Positions 16,427-27,082 of a DNA stretch of 64,000 nucleotides are shown one piece after another (within the stretch, counting starts at the first letter, position 1; every line of letters starts with the position of its first letter). The position numbers and the translations under genes were made by a program. The stretch comes from Enterobacillus tribolii. Lineage in GTDB: Bacteria > Pseudomonadota > Gammaproteobacteria > Enterobacterales > Enterobacteriaceae. The notes under the pieces are model-generated. The model was given only the letters and a program-made list of their open reading frames with translations. It made no database searches and had not been told where the DNA came from. Where the stretch lies: assembly GCF_003363015.1 (NCBI RefSeq), contig NZ_QRAP01000001.1, positions 977,162 to 1,041,161 of the forward strand. Direction: 5' to 3'.

Positions 16427-17482
16427 CTAGATGCGTAATGCCTGTCCCTTGCTTACCTGAGCCAGCATCCGCTGGCCGATATTCTGTAGCCCCACTACCT
16501 CATCCACCGCGCCCAGCGCGATGGCTTCACGCGGCATGCCGAACACCACGCAGCTCGCCTCGTCCTGCGCCATCGTGTAGGCGCCGGCCTGACGCATTTG
16601 CAGCAGCCCGTTCGCGCCGTCCCCGCCCATACCGGTCAGGATCACCCCGACCGCGTTGCGCCCGGCATTGCGCGCTACGGACTGAAACAGCACATCCACC
16701 GACGGACGGTGGCGGTTAACCGGGTCCCCGTGCAACAGGCGCACCGTATAGTTCGCCCCGCTGCGCGCCAGCTCCATGTGACATTCGCCGCCGGGCGCCA
16801 CATAAGCATGCCCCGGCAGAATACGTTCGCCATCCTCCGCCTCTTTCACCGCAATCTGGCACAGCTTGTTCAGCCGATCGGCGAACGAACGGGTAAAGCC
16901 CGCCGGCATGTGCTGCGTAATCATGATCGCCGGGCATCCCAGCGGCAGCGGTTGCAGTACGTGGCGTATCGCCTCCGTGCCGCCCGTGGACGCGCCGATG
17001 GCCAGCAGTTTTTCGCTGCCCAGCAGCGGCATCCGGGCCAGCGGCGCCGGGGGCGCGCTGGCAACCTTACTGGCGTTCAGGCGCGCGCGCGCGGCGGTGC
17101 GGATCTTCTCGGCGATGATCTCGCTGTAGGCCAGCATGCCTTCGCGAATGCCCAACTGCGGCTTGGTGACGAAATCCACCGCGCCCAGCTCCAGCGCCTT
17201 CAGGGTGATTTCCGAGCCGTTCCCGGTCAGGGACGACACCATCACCACCGGCATCGGGCGCAGGCGCATCAGTTTTTCGAGAAAATCCAGGCCGTCCATA
17301 CGCGGCATCTCAACATCCAGCGTCAGCACCTGCGGCTCGAACTTCTTGATCAAATCCCGCGCCACCAGCGGGTCCGGCGCCACGGCGACCATCTCCATGT
17401 CAGAATGACTGTTCACGATTTCCGTCATCAGTTGACGCATCAGCGCAGAGTCGTCAACGCAAAGCACTTTTATTTTACTCAT
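16427..17482 (-). CDS. cheB: CheB, chemoreceptor methylesterase/deamidase
   Basis: 351 residues. The N-terminal receiver domain has the acid pair CVDDSALMR and the phospho-acceptor Asp in [15 protein letters not shown] near 56. The C-terminal esterase shows the catalytic triad region: Ser in [10 protein letters not shown] near 164, His in TQHMPAGFT near 190 and Asp in [10 protein letters not shown] near 286. It removes methyl groups from receptor glutamates when activated by CheA, giving adaptation. It overlaps cheR by four bases (ATGA), so the two opposing adaptation enzymes are translationally coupled. Confidence 0.98.
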   Translation of the reverse strand: MSKIKVLCVDDSALMRQLMTEIVNSHSDMEMVAVAPDPLVARDLIKKFEPQVLTLDVEMPRMDGLDFLEKLMRLRPMPVVMVSSLTGNGSEITLKALELGAVDFVTKPQLGIREGMLAYSEIIAEKIRTAARARLNASKVASAPPAPLARMPLLGSEKLLAIGASTGGTEAIRHVLQPLPLGCPAIMITQHMPAGFTRSFADRLNKLCQIAVKEAEDGERILPGHAYVAPGGECHMELARSGANYTVRLLHGDPVNRHRPSVDVLFQSVARNAGRNAVGVILTGMGGDGANGLLQMRQAGAYTMAQDEASCVVFGMPREAIALGAVDEVVGLQNIGQRMLAQVSKGQALRI

Positions 17483-18366
17483 CGATTCCCCTTCCTCAGG
17501 CCATAGACCGTCTGCCCGAGCAACACGAAATCGCGACTAATTTGACTAAAGTTTTCCGAGTGCCCGGCAAACAGCAATCCATCCGGCTTCAACATGGGGA
17601 CGAAACGGTGAAGAATTTTGGCCTGTGTCGTTTTATCAAAATAAATCATTATGTTGCGGCAAAAAATTGCATCAAACGGCCCCGGCAGGTTCCAGCTCGG
17701 CGACAACAGGTTAATCATCTGAAAATGCACCCGCCGCGCCAGCTCCGGGCGGACGCGCACCATGCCCTGCTGCGGACCGGTGCCGCGATAAAAAAAGCGT
17801 TGCAGCTGATCCGGCCTCAATGCCTTAACCTCATCAAGGCGATAGATCCCGCTGCGCGCCTGAGCCAGCACCTGCGTGTCGATATCGCTCGCCCATACCT
17901 GCGGGGTGTTCACCAGCCGCGACCCCTGCGCATCCGCCAGCGTCATGGCGATGGAAAAAGGCTCCTCCCCGGAAGAGGCCGCCGTACACCAGACGCTGTA
18001 GTCCCCCGGCCGGTTGCGGGCATGCTCGGCCAATACCGGAAAGTGATGCGCCTCGCGGAAAAACGACGTCATGTTCGTCGTCATGGCGTTGATAAAGGTT
18101 TGCCACTCGTCACTGTCAGGATCATCTTCCAGCAATGCCAGATAAGCGCCGAAGTCGTGCAGATTCAGCAACCGCAGGCGGCGCACCAGCCGGTTATAGA
18201 CCATTTCCCGTTTATGGTCGGCCAGCACGATGCCGGCCCGCTGGTAAATCAGCTGACTGAGCCTGCGAAAATGCGCATCCGATAACTCCAGGCGCTGCGT
18301 CAGGGACGGCGCATTTCCGTTCCCCTGACGACGCGAAGGGCGAGGTTCTACCGATAGCGCTCTCAT
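17479..18366 (-). CDS. cheR: CheR, chemoreceptor methyltransferase
   Basis: 295 residues from the ATG at 18366, chosen because AGGAAAAGGG precedes it; a longer frame from GTG at 18411 would overlap the receptor gene without a good site. The N-terminal helical domain ([20 protein letters not shown]) precedes the SAM-binding methyltransferase domain. That domain carries [15 protein letters not shown] and later [15 protein letters not shown]. It methylates glutamates on the receptors; the beta-subdomain that docks on a receptor C-terminal NWETF is present. Only the first of the two local receptors has that tail. Confidence 0.97.
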   Translation of the reverse strand: MRALSVEPRPSRRQGNGNAPSLTQRLELSDAHFRRLSQLIYQRAGIVLADHKREMVYNRLVRRLRLLNLHDFGAYLALLEDDPDSDEWQTFINAMTTNMTSFFREAHHFPVLAEHARNRPGDYSVWCTAASSGEEPFSIAMTLADAQGSRLVNTPQVWASDIDTQVLAQARSGIYRLDEVKALRPDQLQRFFYRGTGPQQGMVRVRPELARRVHFQMINLLSPSWNLPGPFDAIFCRNIMIYFDKTTQAKILHRFVPMLKPDGLLFAGHSENFSQISRDFVLLGQTVYGLRKGNR

Positions 18367-18407
18367 ATTTCCCTTTTCCTTATAGTTGTGTTCAGGGCCT
18401 TCATTTA

Positions 18408-20012
18408 TCACGCGTCAATATCCTTCTCCTCCAACATGGGAATATATTCCTCCTGAGTCAGGCTCAGGCGGAATACGGCTACCGTTTGGTTAAGCAGATT
18501 GGCCTGCTCTTCCAGCGTCAGCGTGGCGGCGGCGGCTTCACCAACCAACGCGGCGTTTTGCTGGGTGACCTGATCCATCTGTGTTACGGCGCGGGAAACC
18601 TGCTCGATCCCCCGGCTTTGTTCATCAGATGCCGTGGTGATCTCGGTCATAATGTTGTTCACCCGCCCCACAGAGTTAACGATGCCGTCCATCGCGCCGC
18701 CGGCCTTTTCAACCAGTTCGGCGCCCTGTTTAACCTTGTTGACCGAATCATCGATCAACCCTTTAATTTCTTTGGCCGCCTGCGCGCTGCGCTGGGCCAG
18801 GCTGCGCACCTCGCCGGCCACCACGGAGAACCCCCGGCCCTGTTCGCCCGCCCGCGCAGCTTCAACCGCCGCGTTCAGCGCCAGAATGTTGGTCTGAAAC
18901 GCAATGCCGTCGATCACATTGGTTATCTCACCGATCTTCTGCGAACTGCTGCTGATCTCATGCATCGTGCTCACGACATGACTGACGATTTCACCGCCGT
19001 CGTTGGCCGCCACTTCGGCATCATGCGCCAACTCTGCAGCCTGACGGGCGTTGTCGGCATTTTGTTTGACCGTCGAGGTCAGTTCTTCCATGCTGGCAGA
19101 CGTCTCCTGCAACGACGCCGCCTGTTGTTCGGTGCGCGAAGAGAGATCGTCATTGCCGGACGCCATCACCTGAAGCTGCTGGTGAATGGAATCCGCGCCT
19201 TTACGCACGTTCATGACCGTCGCCGCCAGCGCCTGCTGCATCGTGTGCAGGTTGCGGTAAACCAGGCCGATCTCATTGCTTCCGCTGGTATCGATGGGTT
19301 CAGACAAATCCCCCTGAGCGATACTGTCGAAATGTTTGTTGAGCCGCGCCAGCGGATTAAGCACCGCACGATGCAGCAAATACAGCGCCATCAGGGTGAT
19401 CAGCACGATAACAACCAGCGTTGCGCCCATGACAATCATGCGAAATTCAAATTGCTTCAGGCTGCCGCCCAAAACGTCATTCAGCGTTTTGTTGATATAT
19501 TGATTGTATTCATCAACCTGCTTACCAAAATCATCCTGCAACACCTGTACCGGCGCGCCGGTCAGCCAATTCAGATCGCCCCGTTGCAGATAGGGGATCG
19601 CGTCGTGCATCATCTGACTGAGTTTGGCGTAGGCAACTTTGGTCTCTTCTGTGTGTCTACGCCCTTCATCCTTTACGCGGGGAATGGCGCTAAACCGGGC
19701 AAATGCCTGGTCGGACTTATCCAGATTGCCGCGAACTTCCCCCAGAATTTTATTTAACTGCTCTTCGGGGGCATTCATGGCTATACGAGCGACGGCACGG
19801 TTAATGCCGTCACGGATCATGAGCAAATACGCCCAGCTCTGATTCAGCGATTCCCGCTGGGCGTTATAATTGACAAGATTGTTGACGCTCACTTTGTCCG
19901 ACTGCTGCGTCAAAAAAGATCCGCCGGTAGAAAGCAGCTGCAGAGCGCAATACAGCAACAGCAGCAACGTTACGCTGATCGAAATGCGGATCTTGCTTAG
20001 CATGTTAATCAC
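18408..20012 (-). CDS. Methyl-accepting chemotaxis protein without C-terminal docking pentapeptide
   Basis: 534 residues from GTG at 20012, which has AAGGAG six bases upstream; ATG at 20003 is the alternative. Layout: membrane helix 1 (SISVTLLLLLYCALQLL), a four-helix-bundle periplasmic ligand domain, membrane helix 2 (MIVMGATLVVIVLITLMALY) near 190, a HAMP domain, then the signalling hairpin with the highly conserved [20 protein letters not shown] tip. It ends in EEKDIDA and lacks the NWETF-type tail that CheR and CheB bind, so its adaptation probably relies on neighbouring receptors in the array. The ligand is unknown. It is similar to the preceding receptor, which suggests gene duplication. 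Confidence 0.95.
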   Translation of the reverse strand: MINMLSKIRISISVTLLLLLYCALQLLSTGGSFLTQQSDKVSVNNLVNYNAQRESLNQSWAYLLMIRDGINRAVARIAMNAPEEQLNKILGEVRGNLDKSDQAFARFSAIPRVKDEGRRHTEETKVAYAKLSQMMHDAIPYLQRGDLNWLTGAPVQVLQDDFGKQVDEYNQYINKTLNDVLGGSLKQFEFRMIVMGATLVVIVLITLMALYLLHRAVLNPLARLNKHFDSIAQGDLSEPIDTSGSNEIGLVYRNLHTMQQALAATVMNVRKGADSIHQQLQVMASGNDDLSSRTEQQAASLQETSASMEELTSTVKQNADNARQAAELAHDAEVAANDGGEIVSHVVSTMHEISSSSQKIGEITNVIDGIAFQTNILALNAAVEAARAGEQGRGFSVVAGEVRSLAQRSAQAAKEIKGLIDDSVNKVKQGAELVEKAGGAMDGIVNSVGRVNNIMTEITTASDEQSRGIEQVSRAVTQMDQVTQQNAALVGEAAAATLTLEEQANLLNQTVAVFRLSLTQEEYIPMLEEKDIDA

Positions 20013-20052
20013 GTTAATCTCCTTATCACCCGCCCGGATTTCATGGTTTGCA

Positions 20053-20081
20053 ATGTTCGCCGCAACGCATGCGGCGAACAT
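20053..20081 (-). other. Eleven-pair hairpin between the two receptor genes
   Basis: ATGTTCGCCGC, seven-base loop, GCGGCGAACAT: a perfect stem in the 114-bp gap between receptor genes. No T-run follows on the minus strand, so mRNA stabilisation or partial attenuation is more likely than full termination. Confidence 0.6.
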
Positions 20082-20126
20082 CGGGTTCCTCCGGTTATGC
20101 CTGATGCAGGCTGTGCATGACGCTGA

Positions 20127-21815
20127 TCAGAATGTCTCCCAGTTATCCGCGCCTTCTGCGGCCGCCACCTTCCGGCGGCTGGCGGAAGGCGCTTCTGCCG
20201 GGGCTTTCGCCGCCTGGCTGCGCGTGTCGGCAATGGCTAACGGCGTTTCCTGCGCCAGCCGGAATACAGAAACGGAATTAATCAGGTGACTGGCCTGCTC
20301 CTCCAGAGAAACAGCGGCAGCGGCGGACTCTTCCACCAGCGCGGCGTTCTGCTGCGTAACACGGTCCATCTCCGCCACGGCCTGGCCGACCTGATCGATT
20401 CCCCGGCTCTGTTCATCCGACGCCGACGCAATTTCACCCATGATGTCGGTAACGCGGGTAACGGCATTGACGATGTCGCTCATCGTATTCCCGGCGCTTT
20501 CCACCAGCGCGGAACCCGTATCCACGCGGCTGACGGAATCCTCAATCAACCCTTTGATTTCTTTGGCCGCCTGCGCGCTGCGCTGGGCCAGGCTGCGCAC
20601 TTCGCCTGCCACGACGGCGAAACCACGCCCCTGCTCTCCGGCACGGGCGGCTTCCACCGCGGCGTTCAGGGCAAGAATGTTGGTCTGGAAGGCGATGCCG
20701 TCGATTACGCTGGTGATGTCGGCGATCTTCTGCGAACTGCCGGCGATGTCATGCATTGTTTTCACCACGTTCGCCACCACATCGCCGCCTTTTTGCGCGG
20801 TTTCGGAAGCGTTTTGCGCCAGTTGGCTGGCCTGGCGGGCGTTTTCTGCGTTCTGCTTCACGGTGGCGGTCAACTGCTCCATACTGGCGGCGGTTTCTTC
20901 CAGCGAGGCGGCCTGCTCTTCGGTGCGTGAAGAAAGGTTATTGTTTCCGGCGGAGATCTCTCCCACGCTCTGATAGATGGTGTCGGCCCCTTTACGTACG
21001 TCGCCGACGGTACGTACCAGCTCCGCCTGCATATGCTGCACGGCGCCGGCCAGTTGCCCCATTTCGTTCGAGCCTTCACCGGCGAGCTTCTGGGTCAGGT
21101 TGCCGTTGGCGATTTCGTTGAGGTGAGAATTGATACGACGCAGCGGATGGATCAGCGTCTTATGAATGCCGCCCCATACGACGAGCAGAATCACAATGAT
21201 CGCCGCCACGCCGGCTCCCATCGTGATCAGGGAAGAACGGTATGCATCGCCATTTTCGGCGACGATTTGATCGTAACGCGCGTCAACCCGGCGCTGATAG
21301 TCGATAAACGCCTTTTCAAACGCGGACTGGAAATCCTGGGTCGGCTGCTCGAAGAACTGTTGGATCTGACCTTGCTCCATCAAAACGATCAGTTCCGCCA
21401 GGGCATCGTGAAAGACTTTATACCGTTGGCTCAGTTCACTATCGGCGTTCATCGGAAAGCCATCGATCTCCGGCCCGTTTTCAAAATTGTCCCACTGCCT
21501 TTCCGCGGTTTTGATCGCGAAGCGGATCTGCTCCAGCAACTCCTTCACCGTCGGGCCGGCGCCCATATTGTTGGCATCCATCATGTAACGCATTCCCGCC
21601 CGGTTCAGGGTATTGCGGGTTTGCAACAGCGCAGTCCAGCTGTCGGTTAACGTTTGCTGTCTTTGCCGGATTTGCTGCAAAACTGAAAGGTTATCTTTGT
21701 CATGAGTCAGTGCGTTAAAGAAGATGCTGCCCGAAGCCAGCTGCATCAACGCAAACAGCCCCAGTACTAGTATCAGGCTGGTCGTGACTTTTATACGATA
21801 TAAGCGCTTTAACAT
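20127..21815 (-). CDS. Methyl-accepting chemotaxis protein (Tsr/Tar-like, with NWETF tail)
   Basis: 562 residues from ATG at 21815; 20 more codons are open upstream but have no better signal. It has membrane helix 1 near 10-30, a periplasmic sensing bundle, membrane helix 2 ([20 protein letters not shown]) near 195, HAMP, and the conserved signalling tip with [20 protein letters not shown]. It ends in GADNWETF, the docking pentapeptide for CheR and CheB that marks high-abundance receptors. The periplasmic domain lacks any motif that lets me name its ligand. First of two receptors after cheW. Confidence 0.95.
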   Translation of the reverse strand: MLKRLYRIKVTTSLILVLGLFALMQLASGSIFFNALTHDKDNLSVLQQIRQRQQTLTDSWTALLQTRNTLNRAGMRYMMDANNMGAGPTVKELLEQIRFAIKTAERQWDNFENGPEIDGFPMNADSELSQRYKVFHDALAELIVLMEQGQIQQFFEQPTQDFQSAFEKAFIDYQRRVDARYDQIVAENGDAYRSSLITMGAGVAAIIVILLVVWGGIHKTLIHPLRRINSHLNEIANGNLTQKLAGEGSNEMGQLAGAVQHMQAELVRTVGDVRKGADTIYQSVGEISAGNNNLSSRTEEQAASLEETAASMEQLTATVKQNAENARQASQLAQNASETAQKGGDVVANVVKTMHDIAGSSQKIADITSVIDGIAFQTNILALNAAVEAARAGEQGRGFAVVAGEVRSLAQRSAQAAKEIKGLIEDSVSRVDTGSALVESAGNTMSDIVNAVTRVTDIMGEIASASDEQSRGIDQVGQAVAEMDRVTQQNAALVEESAAAAVSLEEQASHLINSVSVFRLAQETPLAIADTRSQAAKAPAEAPSASRRKVAAAEGADNWETF

Positions 21816-21993
21816 AGTTTTTCTATTCCACAAGGATCGTTGATTAATGCCTTTGCCCGTAATGTGTATCGGCACTCATATGGGAAACTTTAGTCAGGGT
21901 TAAGAAATTTCTTAGCACAGAGAGGCGGGCTGTCTGCTACGAATGGGGTATGCGAAAAGTTATGGATTTCATCACGTTCCCGCGGCGGGAAAC

Positions 21994-22013
21994 CGCGGGC
22001 CTGATGGCCCGCG
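21994..22013 (-). terminator. Hairpin after cheW, possible attenuator
   Basis: CGCGGGCC, four-base loop, GGCCCGCG about a dozen bases past the cheW stop; on the minus strand GGTTTCCC follows. The short T-run suggests partial termination, separating motAB-cheAW from the receptor genes. Confidence 0.5.
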
Positions 22014-22024
22014 AGACATCGTTT

Positions 22025-22519
22025 TTAGCTTGCCATGGCGTCAACCAATGCCATCTCTTCGCTGCTGAGCAGCTTCTCGATATCCACCAGAATCAGCATG
22101 CGTTCACCCAGTGAACCCAGGCCGGTCAGATATTCGGTGGAAAGCGTTACGGTAAACTCCGGCGCGGGACGGATTTGATCAACGTTGAGGGACAATACGT
22201 CCGACACGCCGTCCACCACGATCCCTACCACCCGGCTCTGAAGATTCAGCACGATAACCACGGTATTCTCATCATAGGTGACGCTTTGCTGAGAGAACTT
22301 TATCCGCAGGTCAATGATCGGCACGATTACGCCGCGCAGGTTGGTGACGCCTTTGATGAACTCCGGGGTATTGGCAATGCGCGTCACTTTGTCGTAACCG
22401 CGGATCTCCTGCACCTTGAGAATATCAATGCCATACTCTTCCTCACCCAGGGTGAAAACCAGAAACTCCTGGCCCACCGTCTCCGCCGCCATTTTTGATA
22501 TATTGGTCAGCCCCGTCAT
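22025..22519 (-). CDS. cheW: CheW, receptor-kinase coupling protein
   Basis: 164 residues from ATG at 22519; GGGAG lies eight bases upstream and this start matches the usual CheW N-terminus. The fold is the CheW SH3-like double barrel: [20 protein letters not shown] opens it, and [17 protein letters not shown] holds the receptor-binding hydrophobic patch. [13 protein letters not shown] and [20 protein letters not shown] complete it. It bridges CheA and the receptors in the polar array. It follows cheA by 32 bp and precedes the receptor genes. Confidence 0.98.
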   Translation of the reverse strand: MTGLTNISKMAAETVGQEFLVFTLGEEEYGIDILKVQEIRGYDKVTRIANTPEFIKGVTNLRGVIVPIIDLRIKFSQQSVTYDENTVVIVLNLQSRVVGIVVDGVSDVLSLNVDQIRPAPEFTVTLSTEYLTGLGSLGERMLILVDIEKLLSSEEMALVDAMAS

Positions 22520-22551
22520 TGCTGTCACTCCCACTCTTTACTTGTTAATTA

Positions 22552-24534
22552 TCAGGCTGCCGCGCAGCCGGGATGTTTGTCGCGGTACAGCGCCGGTAAT
22601 GCCGCCACATCGACGATCAGCGCCACACTGCCATCGCCGAGGATCGTGGCGGCTGAAATGCCCGGCACCTTGCGGTAATTCGTTTCCAGATTTTTTACGA
22701 CCACCTGATGCTGCCCCATCAGTTGATCAACCAGCAGGGCGTAACGTCTTCCGCCGTTCTGCACGATCACCACGATGCCGCCGGTCGCGTCCGTTCTGGC
22801 GCCCGCCACGTCGAACACGCGGTAAAGTTCCACCAGCGGCAGGTACTCCCCGCGCACCTGCAGCACCCGCTCGTCGCCGGCCAGCAGGTACAGGTCATCC
22901 GCCTGCGGTTGCAGCGACTCCATCACCGCATTCAGCGGCAGAATGAAGACGTCTTCGCCCACCCGCACCGACATGCCGTCCAGGATCGCCAGCGTCAGCG
23001 GCAGCGCGATGCGCACGCAGGTCCCCTTGCCAACAGCGGAGCGGATTTCAACATGTCCGCCCATTTCCTGGATGTTTCGTTTCACTACGTCCATACCGAC
23101 GCCGCGGCCCGACACATCCGTCACCTGCTCGGCGGTAGAAAAGCCCGGCGCCATGATGAGCATGTTGATCTCTTCATCGCTCATGCCTTCATGGACGTTA
23201 AGCCCCTGCGAGCGTGCCTTGGCGAGGATCTTTTCCCGGTTCAGCCCGGCGCCGTCGTCCCGCACGTCGATATAAATATTGCCGCCCTGATGTTCAGCGG
23301 AAAGCGTCAGGCGCCCGGTTTCCTCCTTCCCGGCCTCGCGCCGCACCTGCGGCGACTCAATGCCGTGGTCAAGGCTGTTACGCACCAGGTGCGTCAGCGG
23401 GTCGATGATGCGTTCAATCAGGCTTTTATCCAGTTCGGTGGAGCTGCCTTCCAGCACCAGCTCCACCTGCTTATCCAGTTTGCCCGCCAGGTCGCGAACC
23501 AGGCGCGGAAAGCGGTTAAACACATACTCCATCGGCATCATACGGATGGACATGATGGATTCCTGCAGATCGCGCGCACTGCGCTCAAGCTGACCGATGC
23601 TGTTGAGCAAATCGCCGTGTTCGGCCGAGTCCAGCTCACCGGAGCGCTGCGCCACCATCGACTGCGTGATGACCAGTTCGCCGACCAGGTTGACCAGTTG
23701 CTCCACCTTCTCTACCGCCACGCGGATGCTGCTGTTTTCCGTGCTTTTCGCCGGCCGCTGATGAAGCTCGTGCCCCGGCGCCTTCGCCGGCGGCGCAGCG
23801 ACAGGCGCAGGCGGTGCGGAGGGCGCAGCCTGCGGCGTCGGCACGGCGTCGGCGGATGCCGTAATGTCGATTTGCTCCGGCTCAATCACGAAGCAGAGCA
23901 CCGCTTTGATGTCGTCCGGCGGGGCGCTGGTCTGAAGGGTTACGTCCAGGCTGTCCGGCTGCGGCGAACCGGAGGCGATGACGTTGCCCAGATGCTTCAG
24001 TTCCTCCAGCAGCAGCGGAGCCTCCCCCGTCTTCAGGCGGCTGATGGTCAGGTGAAGCACGGCGTCTCCCGCCGGCGTCGCGGGCGCAGCCACGGCAACC
24101 GCCGCGGCAGGCGTTTCCTGCGCTGCCGGTTGTTCCCCCTGGCTGGCCTCCAGCGCCAGTTGCCTCAGCGCCTGGCAAATGTATTCGAAGCTGGCGTTAT
24201 CCGGCTCCCCGGCCGATTTATAGGCGTCGAGCTGATCCTGCATAATATCTTTGGCTTCCAGAAACAGGTTGATGATGTCAGTGCTGAGCCACAGCTCATG
24301 GCGGCGCGCACTGTCGAGCAGGTTTTCCAGTAAATGGGTGGTTTCCTGCAACACCGTAAAGCCGAACGTTGCCGCGCCGCCTTTAATGGAGTGCGCGGCG
24401 CGAAAAATCGCGTTCAGTTGTTCGTTGTCCGGCTGCATGGGGTCGAGCGCCAGCAGGTGTTGCTCCATATCCGCCAGCAGCTCATCCGCTTCATCAAAAA
24501 AGGTTTGATAAAACGCACTAATATCCATCGTCAC
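22552..24534 (-). CDS. cheA: CheA, chemotaxis histidine kinase
   Basis: 660 residues. P1 carries the phosphorylated His in FRAAHSIKGGAATFG near 48. The P2 region that docks CheY/CheB follows after an Ala/Pro-rich linker (about 130-160) and precedes a second linker near 230-265. The P3 dimerisation helix pair contains VEKVEQLVNLVGELVITQ. The P4 kinase shows the N box LVRNSLDHGIE, G1 DVRDDGAGLN and G2 GRGVGMDVVKRN. The P5 CheW-like domain ends the chain. The start is GTG at 24534, with GAGG seven bases upstream, matching the usual M-x-MDIS beginning. It phosphorylates CheY and CheB in response to receptors. Confidence 0.98.
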   Translation of the reverse strand: MTMDISAFYQTFFDEADELLADMEQHLLALDPMQPDNEQLNAIFRAAHSIKGGAATFGFTVLQETTHLLENLLDSARRHELWLSTDIINLFLEAKDIMQDQLDAYKSAGEPDNASFEYICQALRQLALEASQGEQPAAQETPAAAVAVAAPATPAGDAVLHLTISRLKTGEAPLLLEELKHLGNVIASGSPQPDSLDVTLQTSAPPDDIKAVLCFVIEPEQIDITASADAVPTPQAAPSAPPAPVAAPPAKAPGHELHQRPAKSTENSSIRVAVEKVEQLVNLVGELVITQSMVAQRSGELDSAEHGDLLNSIGQLERSARDLQESIMSIRMMPMEYVFNRFPRLVRDLAGKLDKQVELVLEGSSTELDKSLIERIIDPLTHLVRNSLDHGIESPQVRREAGKEETGRLTLSAEHQGGNIYIDVRDDGAGLNREKILAKARSQGLNVHEGMSDEEINMLIMAPGFSTAEQVTDVSGRGVGMDVVKRNIQEMGGHVEIRSAVGKGTCVRIALPLTLAILDGMSVRVGEDVFILPLNAVMESLQPQADDLYLLAGDERVLQVRGEYLPLVELYRVFDVAGARTDATGGIVVIVQNGGRRYALLVDQLMGQHQVVVKNLETNYRKVPGISAATILGDGSVALIVDVAALPALYRDKHPGCAAA

Positions 24535-24547
24535 AAAATCACCTCGC

Positions 24548-25480
24548 TTATTGTTCTGTCGGCCCGTCCGGTGCGGGAGACGGTGGCGTCACCGTGGCGG
24601 GCAATTCCTCCGGCGAGTTAATGTCCTGCGCCTGACTTTCCGCATTTTCCCGTTCTATATCGATTTGCGTCTGACGGTTAAGCACCAGCAGGCTGATGCG
24701 GCGGTTTACCGCAGCGTCGCTTACATGAGTTTTCAGGTTCATGGTGTCCGCCATACCGACCACACGCAGCACCTTCCCCTCCGCCAGACCACCGGCGATC
24801 AGCTCACGACGCGATGAGTTGGCCCGATCGGCGGACAGTTCCCAGTTGCTGTAACCGCGCTCGCCGCTGGCGTACGGTAAGTCGTCGGTATGGCCGGAAA
24901 GGCTGATTTTATTCGGCAGATCGTTGAGGATCGGCGCAATAGCGCGCAGGATGTCGCGCATATACGGCTCAACGATGGCGCTGCCGTTCTGAAACATCGG
25001 CCGGTTTTGGCTGTCGATAATCTGAATGCGCAACCCTTCCGGCGTCATTTCGATCAGCAGATGCGGCCGCAACGCCTTCAGACGGGGGTCGCGTTCGATA
25101 AGCTGATCAAGGTTTTCACGCAGTTTTTTCAGACGGGCGCGATCCTCACGCGCCAGGCGCGCCCTCTCGGACATGACTGACTTTTCCACTTCACCCAGCC
25201 TTTCCATCGGGTTCGCCCCACCACCGGGAATGACGCTGCTGCTGGCGCCGGAGCGATCGCCGCCGGTCAGCGCCGTTCTCAGCGGCGTACGGAAATATTC
25301 GGCAATTTGCGTCAGTTCCTGCGGGCTGGAGATCGACAGCAGCCACATCACCAGGAAAAACGCCATCATTGCCGTCATAAAGTCGGCATACGCGATTTTC
25401 CAGGAACCGCCGTGGTGCCCGTGTCCGTGCCCACCGCGACGTTTTTTGATCAGGACCAGCGGATGATTGCCTGACTTCAT
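24548..25480 (-). CDS. motB: MotB, flagellar stator protein
   Basis: 310 residues. A short basic cytoplasmic N-terminus is followed by the single membrane helix in [19 protein letters not shown], whose Asp is the proton-binding residue of the stator channel. The periplasmic part ends in an OmpA-like peptidoglycan-binding domain, with [20 protein letters not shown] and [13 protein letters not shown]. An acidic, Pro-rich tail of about 40 residues follows. It anchors MotA to the cell wall. It overlaps motA by four bases and lies 13 bp before cheA. Confidence 0.98.
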   Translation of the reverse strand: MKSGNHPLVLIKKRRGGHGHGHHGGSWKIAYADFMTAMMAFFLVMWLLSISSPQELTQIAEYFRTPLRTALTGGDRSGASSSVIPGGGANPMERLGEVEKSVMSERARLAREDRARLKKLRENLDQLIERDPRLKALRPHLLIEMTPEGLRIQIIDSQNRPMFQNGSAIVEPYMRDILRAIAPILNDLPNKISLSGHTDDLPYASGERGYSNWELSADRANSSRRELIAGGLAEGKVLRVVGMADTMNLKTHVSDAAVNRRISLLVLNRQTQIDIERENAESQAQDINSPEELPATVTPPSPAPDGPTEQ

Positions 25481-26376
25481 GCTTCTTCTTCCGCTTCTTC
25501 GCGCGTTTCCTGTTCAACCGGACGTTTCACCATGCGAACGTACTCCTCCAGCTCAATGAAAGAGGGGCGTTCCGTGGAATAAATGGTTTTACGACCGAAC
25601 TCCACCGCAATCTGCGGCGCATAGCCGTTAAGGCTGGATAACAGCGTCGACTTGATGCACTGCATCATCTTGACGCTCTCCGCGCTCTTCTGCCGCATCA
25701 GGCTGGCCAGCGGCATAATGAAGCCATAGGCCAGCAGGATCCCCAGAAACGTACCGACCATCGCATGCGCGATAAGAGCACCCAGTTCCGCAGCAGGACG
25801 ATCGGCCGATGCCAGCGCGTGCACCACGCCCATTACGGCGGCTACGATGCCGAATGCCGGCAGCGAGTCGCCCACAGAAGCCAGCCCCGCGGCCGGCACT
25901 TCCGTTTCCTGCTCGAACGTTTCGATTTCTTCGTCCATCAACGCTTCGATTTCAAACGCGTTCATGTTGCCGCTGATCATCAGCCGCATGTAATCGGTAG
26001 TGAATTCCACCAGATGCTTATCAGCCATAATGCGGGGATAAGCGGAGAAAAGCGGGCTGTTGGCCGGATCTTCAATGTCAAACTCCAGCGCCAGCATGCC
26101 CTGCTGACGGCCTTTAGCCAGAAGCTGATACATCAGCCCCATCACGTCCATGTATAACGCTTTGGTATAACGGGAACCTTTGGCCAGGCGCGGTAACACC
26201 TTCAGCGTGGCCTTGATCGCTTTACCGTTGTTGCCGACGATAAACGCGCCGATGCCAGCGCCACCGATAATCAGGAATTCCGCAGGCTGGTACAGGGCGC
26301 CCAGCTGCCCCCCGACAATCGCGTAACCGCCGAACACGCTCAGCAACACCACGGCATATCCCAAAACAATCAGCAC
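25477..26376 (-). CDS. motA: MotA, flagellar motor proton channel subunit
   Basis: 299 residues with four membrane helices: two near the N-terminus ([31 protein letters not shown]) and two after a large cytoplasmic loop ([32 protein letters not shown]). The loop holds the charged residues that contact FliG. The conserved Pro in [11 protein letters not shown] is essential in family members. The start is GTG at 26376 with GAGG seven bases upstream. First gene of the motAB-cheAW run, 106 bp after flhC. Expression in relatives is from a sigma-28 promoter; I could not find a clear one here. Confidence 0.98.
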   Translation of the reverse strand: MLIVLGYAVVLLSVFGGYAIVGGQLGALYQPAEFLIIGGAGIGAFIVGNNGKAIKATLKVLPRLAKGSRYTKALYMDVMGLMYQLLAKGRQQGMLALEFDIEDPANSPLFSAYPRIMADKHLVEFTTDYMRLMISGNMNAFEIEALMDEEIETFEQETEVPAAGLASVGDSLPAFGIVAAVMGVVHALASADRPAAELGALIAHAMVGTFLGILLAYGFIMPLASLMRQKSAESVKMMQCIKSTLLSSLNGYAPQIAVEFGRKTIYSTERPSFIELEEYVRMVKRPVEQETREEAEEEA

Positions 26377-26457
26377 GTGAATTCCTCAATAATCAGCATA
26401 TGAGTGGCTACGTGCCGCGAATCGGTGTTGTTATAGCAAATGCGCGTTAACAACAGC

Positions 26458-26476
26458 CGCCCGGACGAGCCGGGCG
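26458..26476 (-). terminator. Terminator-like hairpin after flhC
   Basis: CGCCCGG, five-base loop, CCGGGCG, beginning six bases past the flhC stop and followed on the minus strand by CTGTTGTT. It likely separates flhDC from motA transcripts. Confidence 0.55.
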
Positions 26477-26482
26477 TCGCTT

Positions 26483-27082
26483 TCAGCCCGATATCGCACC
26501 ACGTGTTTCCCCTGCCCGTTGCAGCAGGTGTGGAAAGATATCGGCAAGGTTGTCAGAAAGTTTACGTCTTTTTACCGCCCGCGAAGGGGGCTGACATAAA
26601 CTGCACACGAAGTTGTGTGCCGGTTGATGGGCATAGGAAATGAACAGGCCTTCGCAGCAGGTGCAGACCGCCGGTTCCAGCATACCGCTATCGATAAAGC
26701 GGATGAGGGTCCAGGCCCGCGTCAGCGAGAGTAACGGCTCGGCGTTTTCTCCCTGGGGGCACTGTTCCAGATAAAGTTTATAGGCGGAAACCACGGCCTC
26801 CACGCCATGCAGATCGGTTGCCTGCCGCAAGAATGCATACGCGTTGTAAAACATGGATGAGTGGACGTTTTGTTCCCAGGTCATGAACCAATCGGTGGAA
26901 AACGGCAGCATTCCTTTCGGCGGCGGGCTGCCGCGCAGCTCTTTGTAGAGCTTGATTAACCGCCCGCGGCTGAGCTGCGTCTCACTTTCCAGCATTTGTA
27001 ACCTGGCCCCGAGAGAAATCAGTTCCATGGCCAGTTGAATATCCCGCGCTTCCCTGATGATGCTTCGTTCTGACATCATCAA
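26483..27082 (-). CDS. flhC: FlhC, flagellar master regulator subunit
   Basis: 199 residues, typical FlhC. The N-terminal helical region begins [20 protein letters not shown]. The C-terminal zinc site is formed by four cysteines, in VCTCCEGLF and [11 protein letters not shown]. With FlhD it forms the FlhD4C2 activator of class II flagellar promoters (sigma-70 dependent). It overlaps flhD by four bases (ATGA), so the two subunits are coupled. Extra ATG codons sit at the start (MMMSERS); the last is closest to the family start. Confidence 0.98.
   Translation of the reverse strand: MMMSERSIIREARDIQLAMELISLGARLQMLESETQLSRGRLIKLYKELRGSPPPKGMLPFSTDWFMTWEQNVHSSMFYNAYAFLRQATDLHGVEAVVSAYKLYLEQCPQGENAEPLLSLTRAWTLIRFIDSGMLEPAVCTCCEGLFISYAHQPAHNFVCSLCQPPSRAVKRRKLSDNLADIFPHLLQRAGETRGAISG

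Noticed and set aside
26377-26482. Sigma-28 promoter for motA
   Set aside because: ACCGATTC is present but no TAAA box lies at the right distance, so I do not call it.
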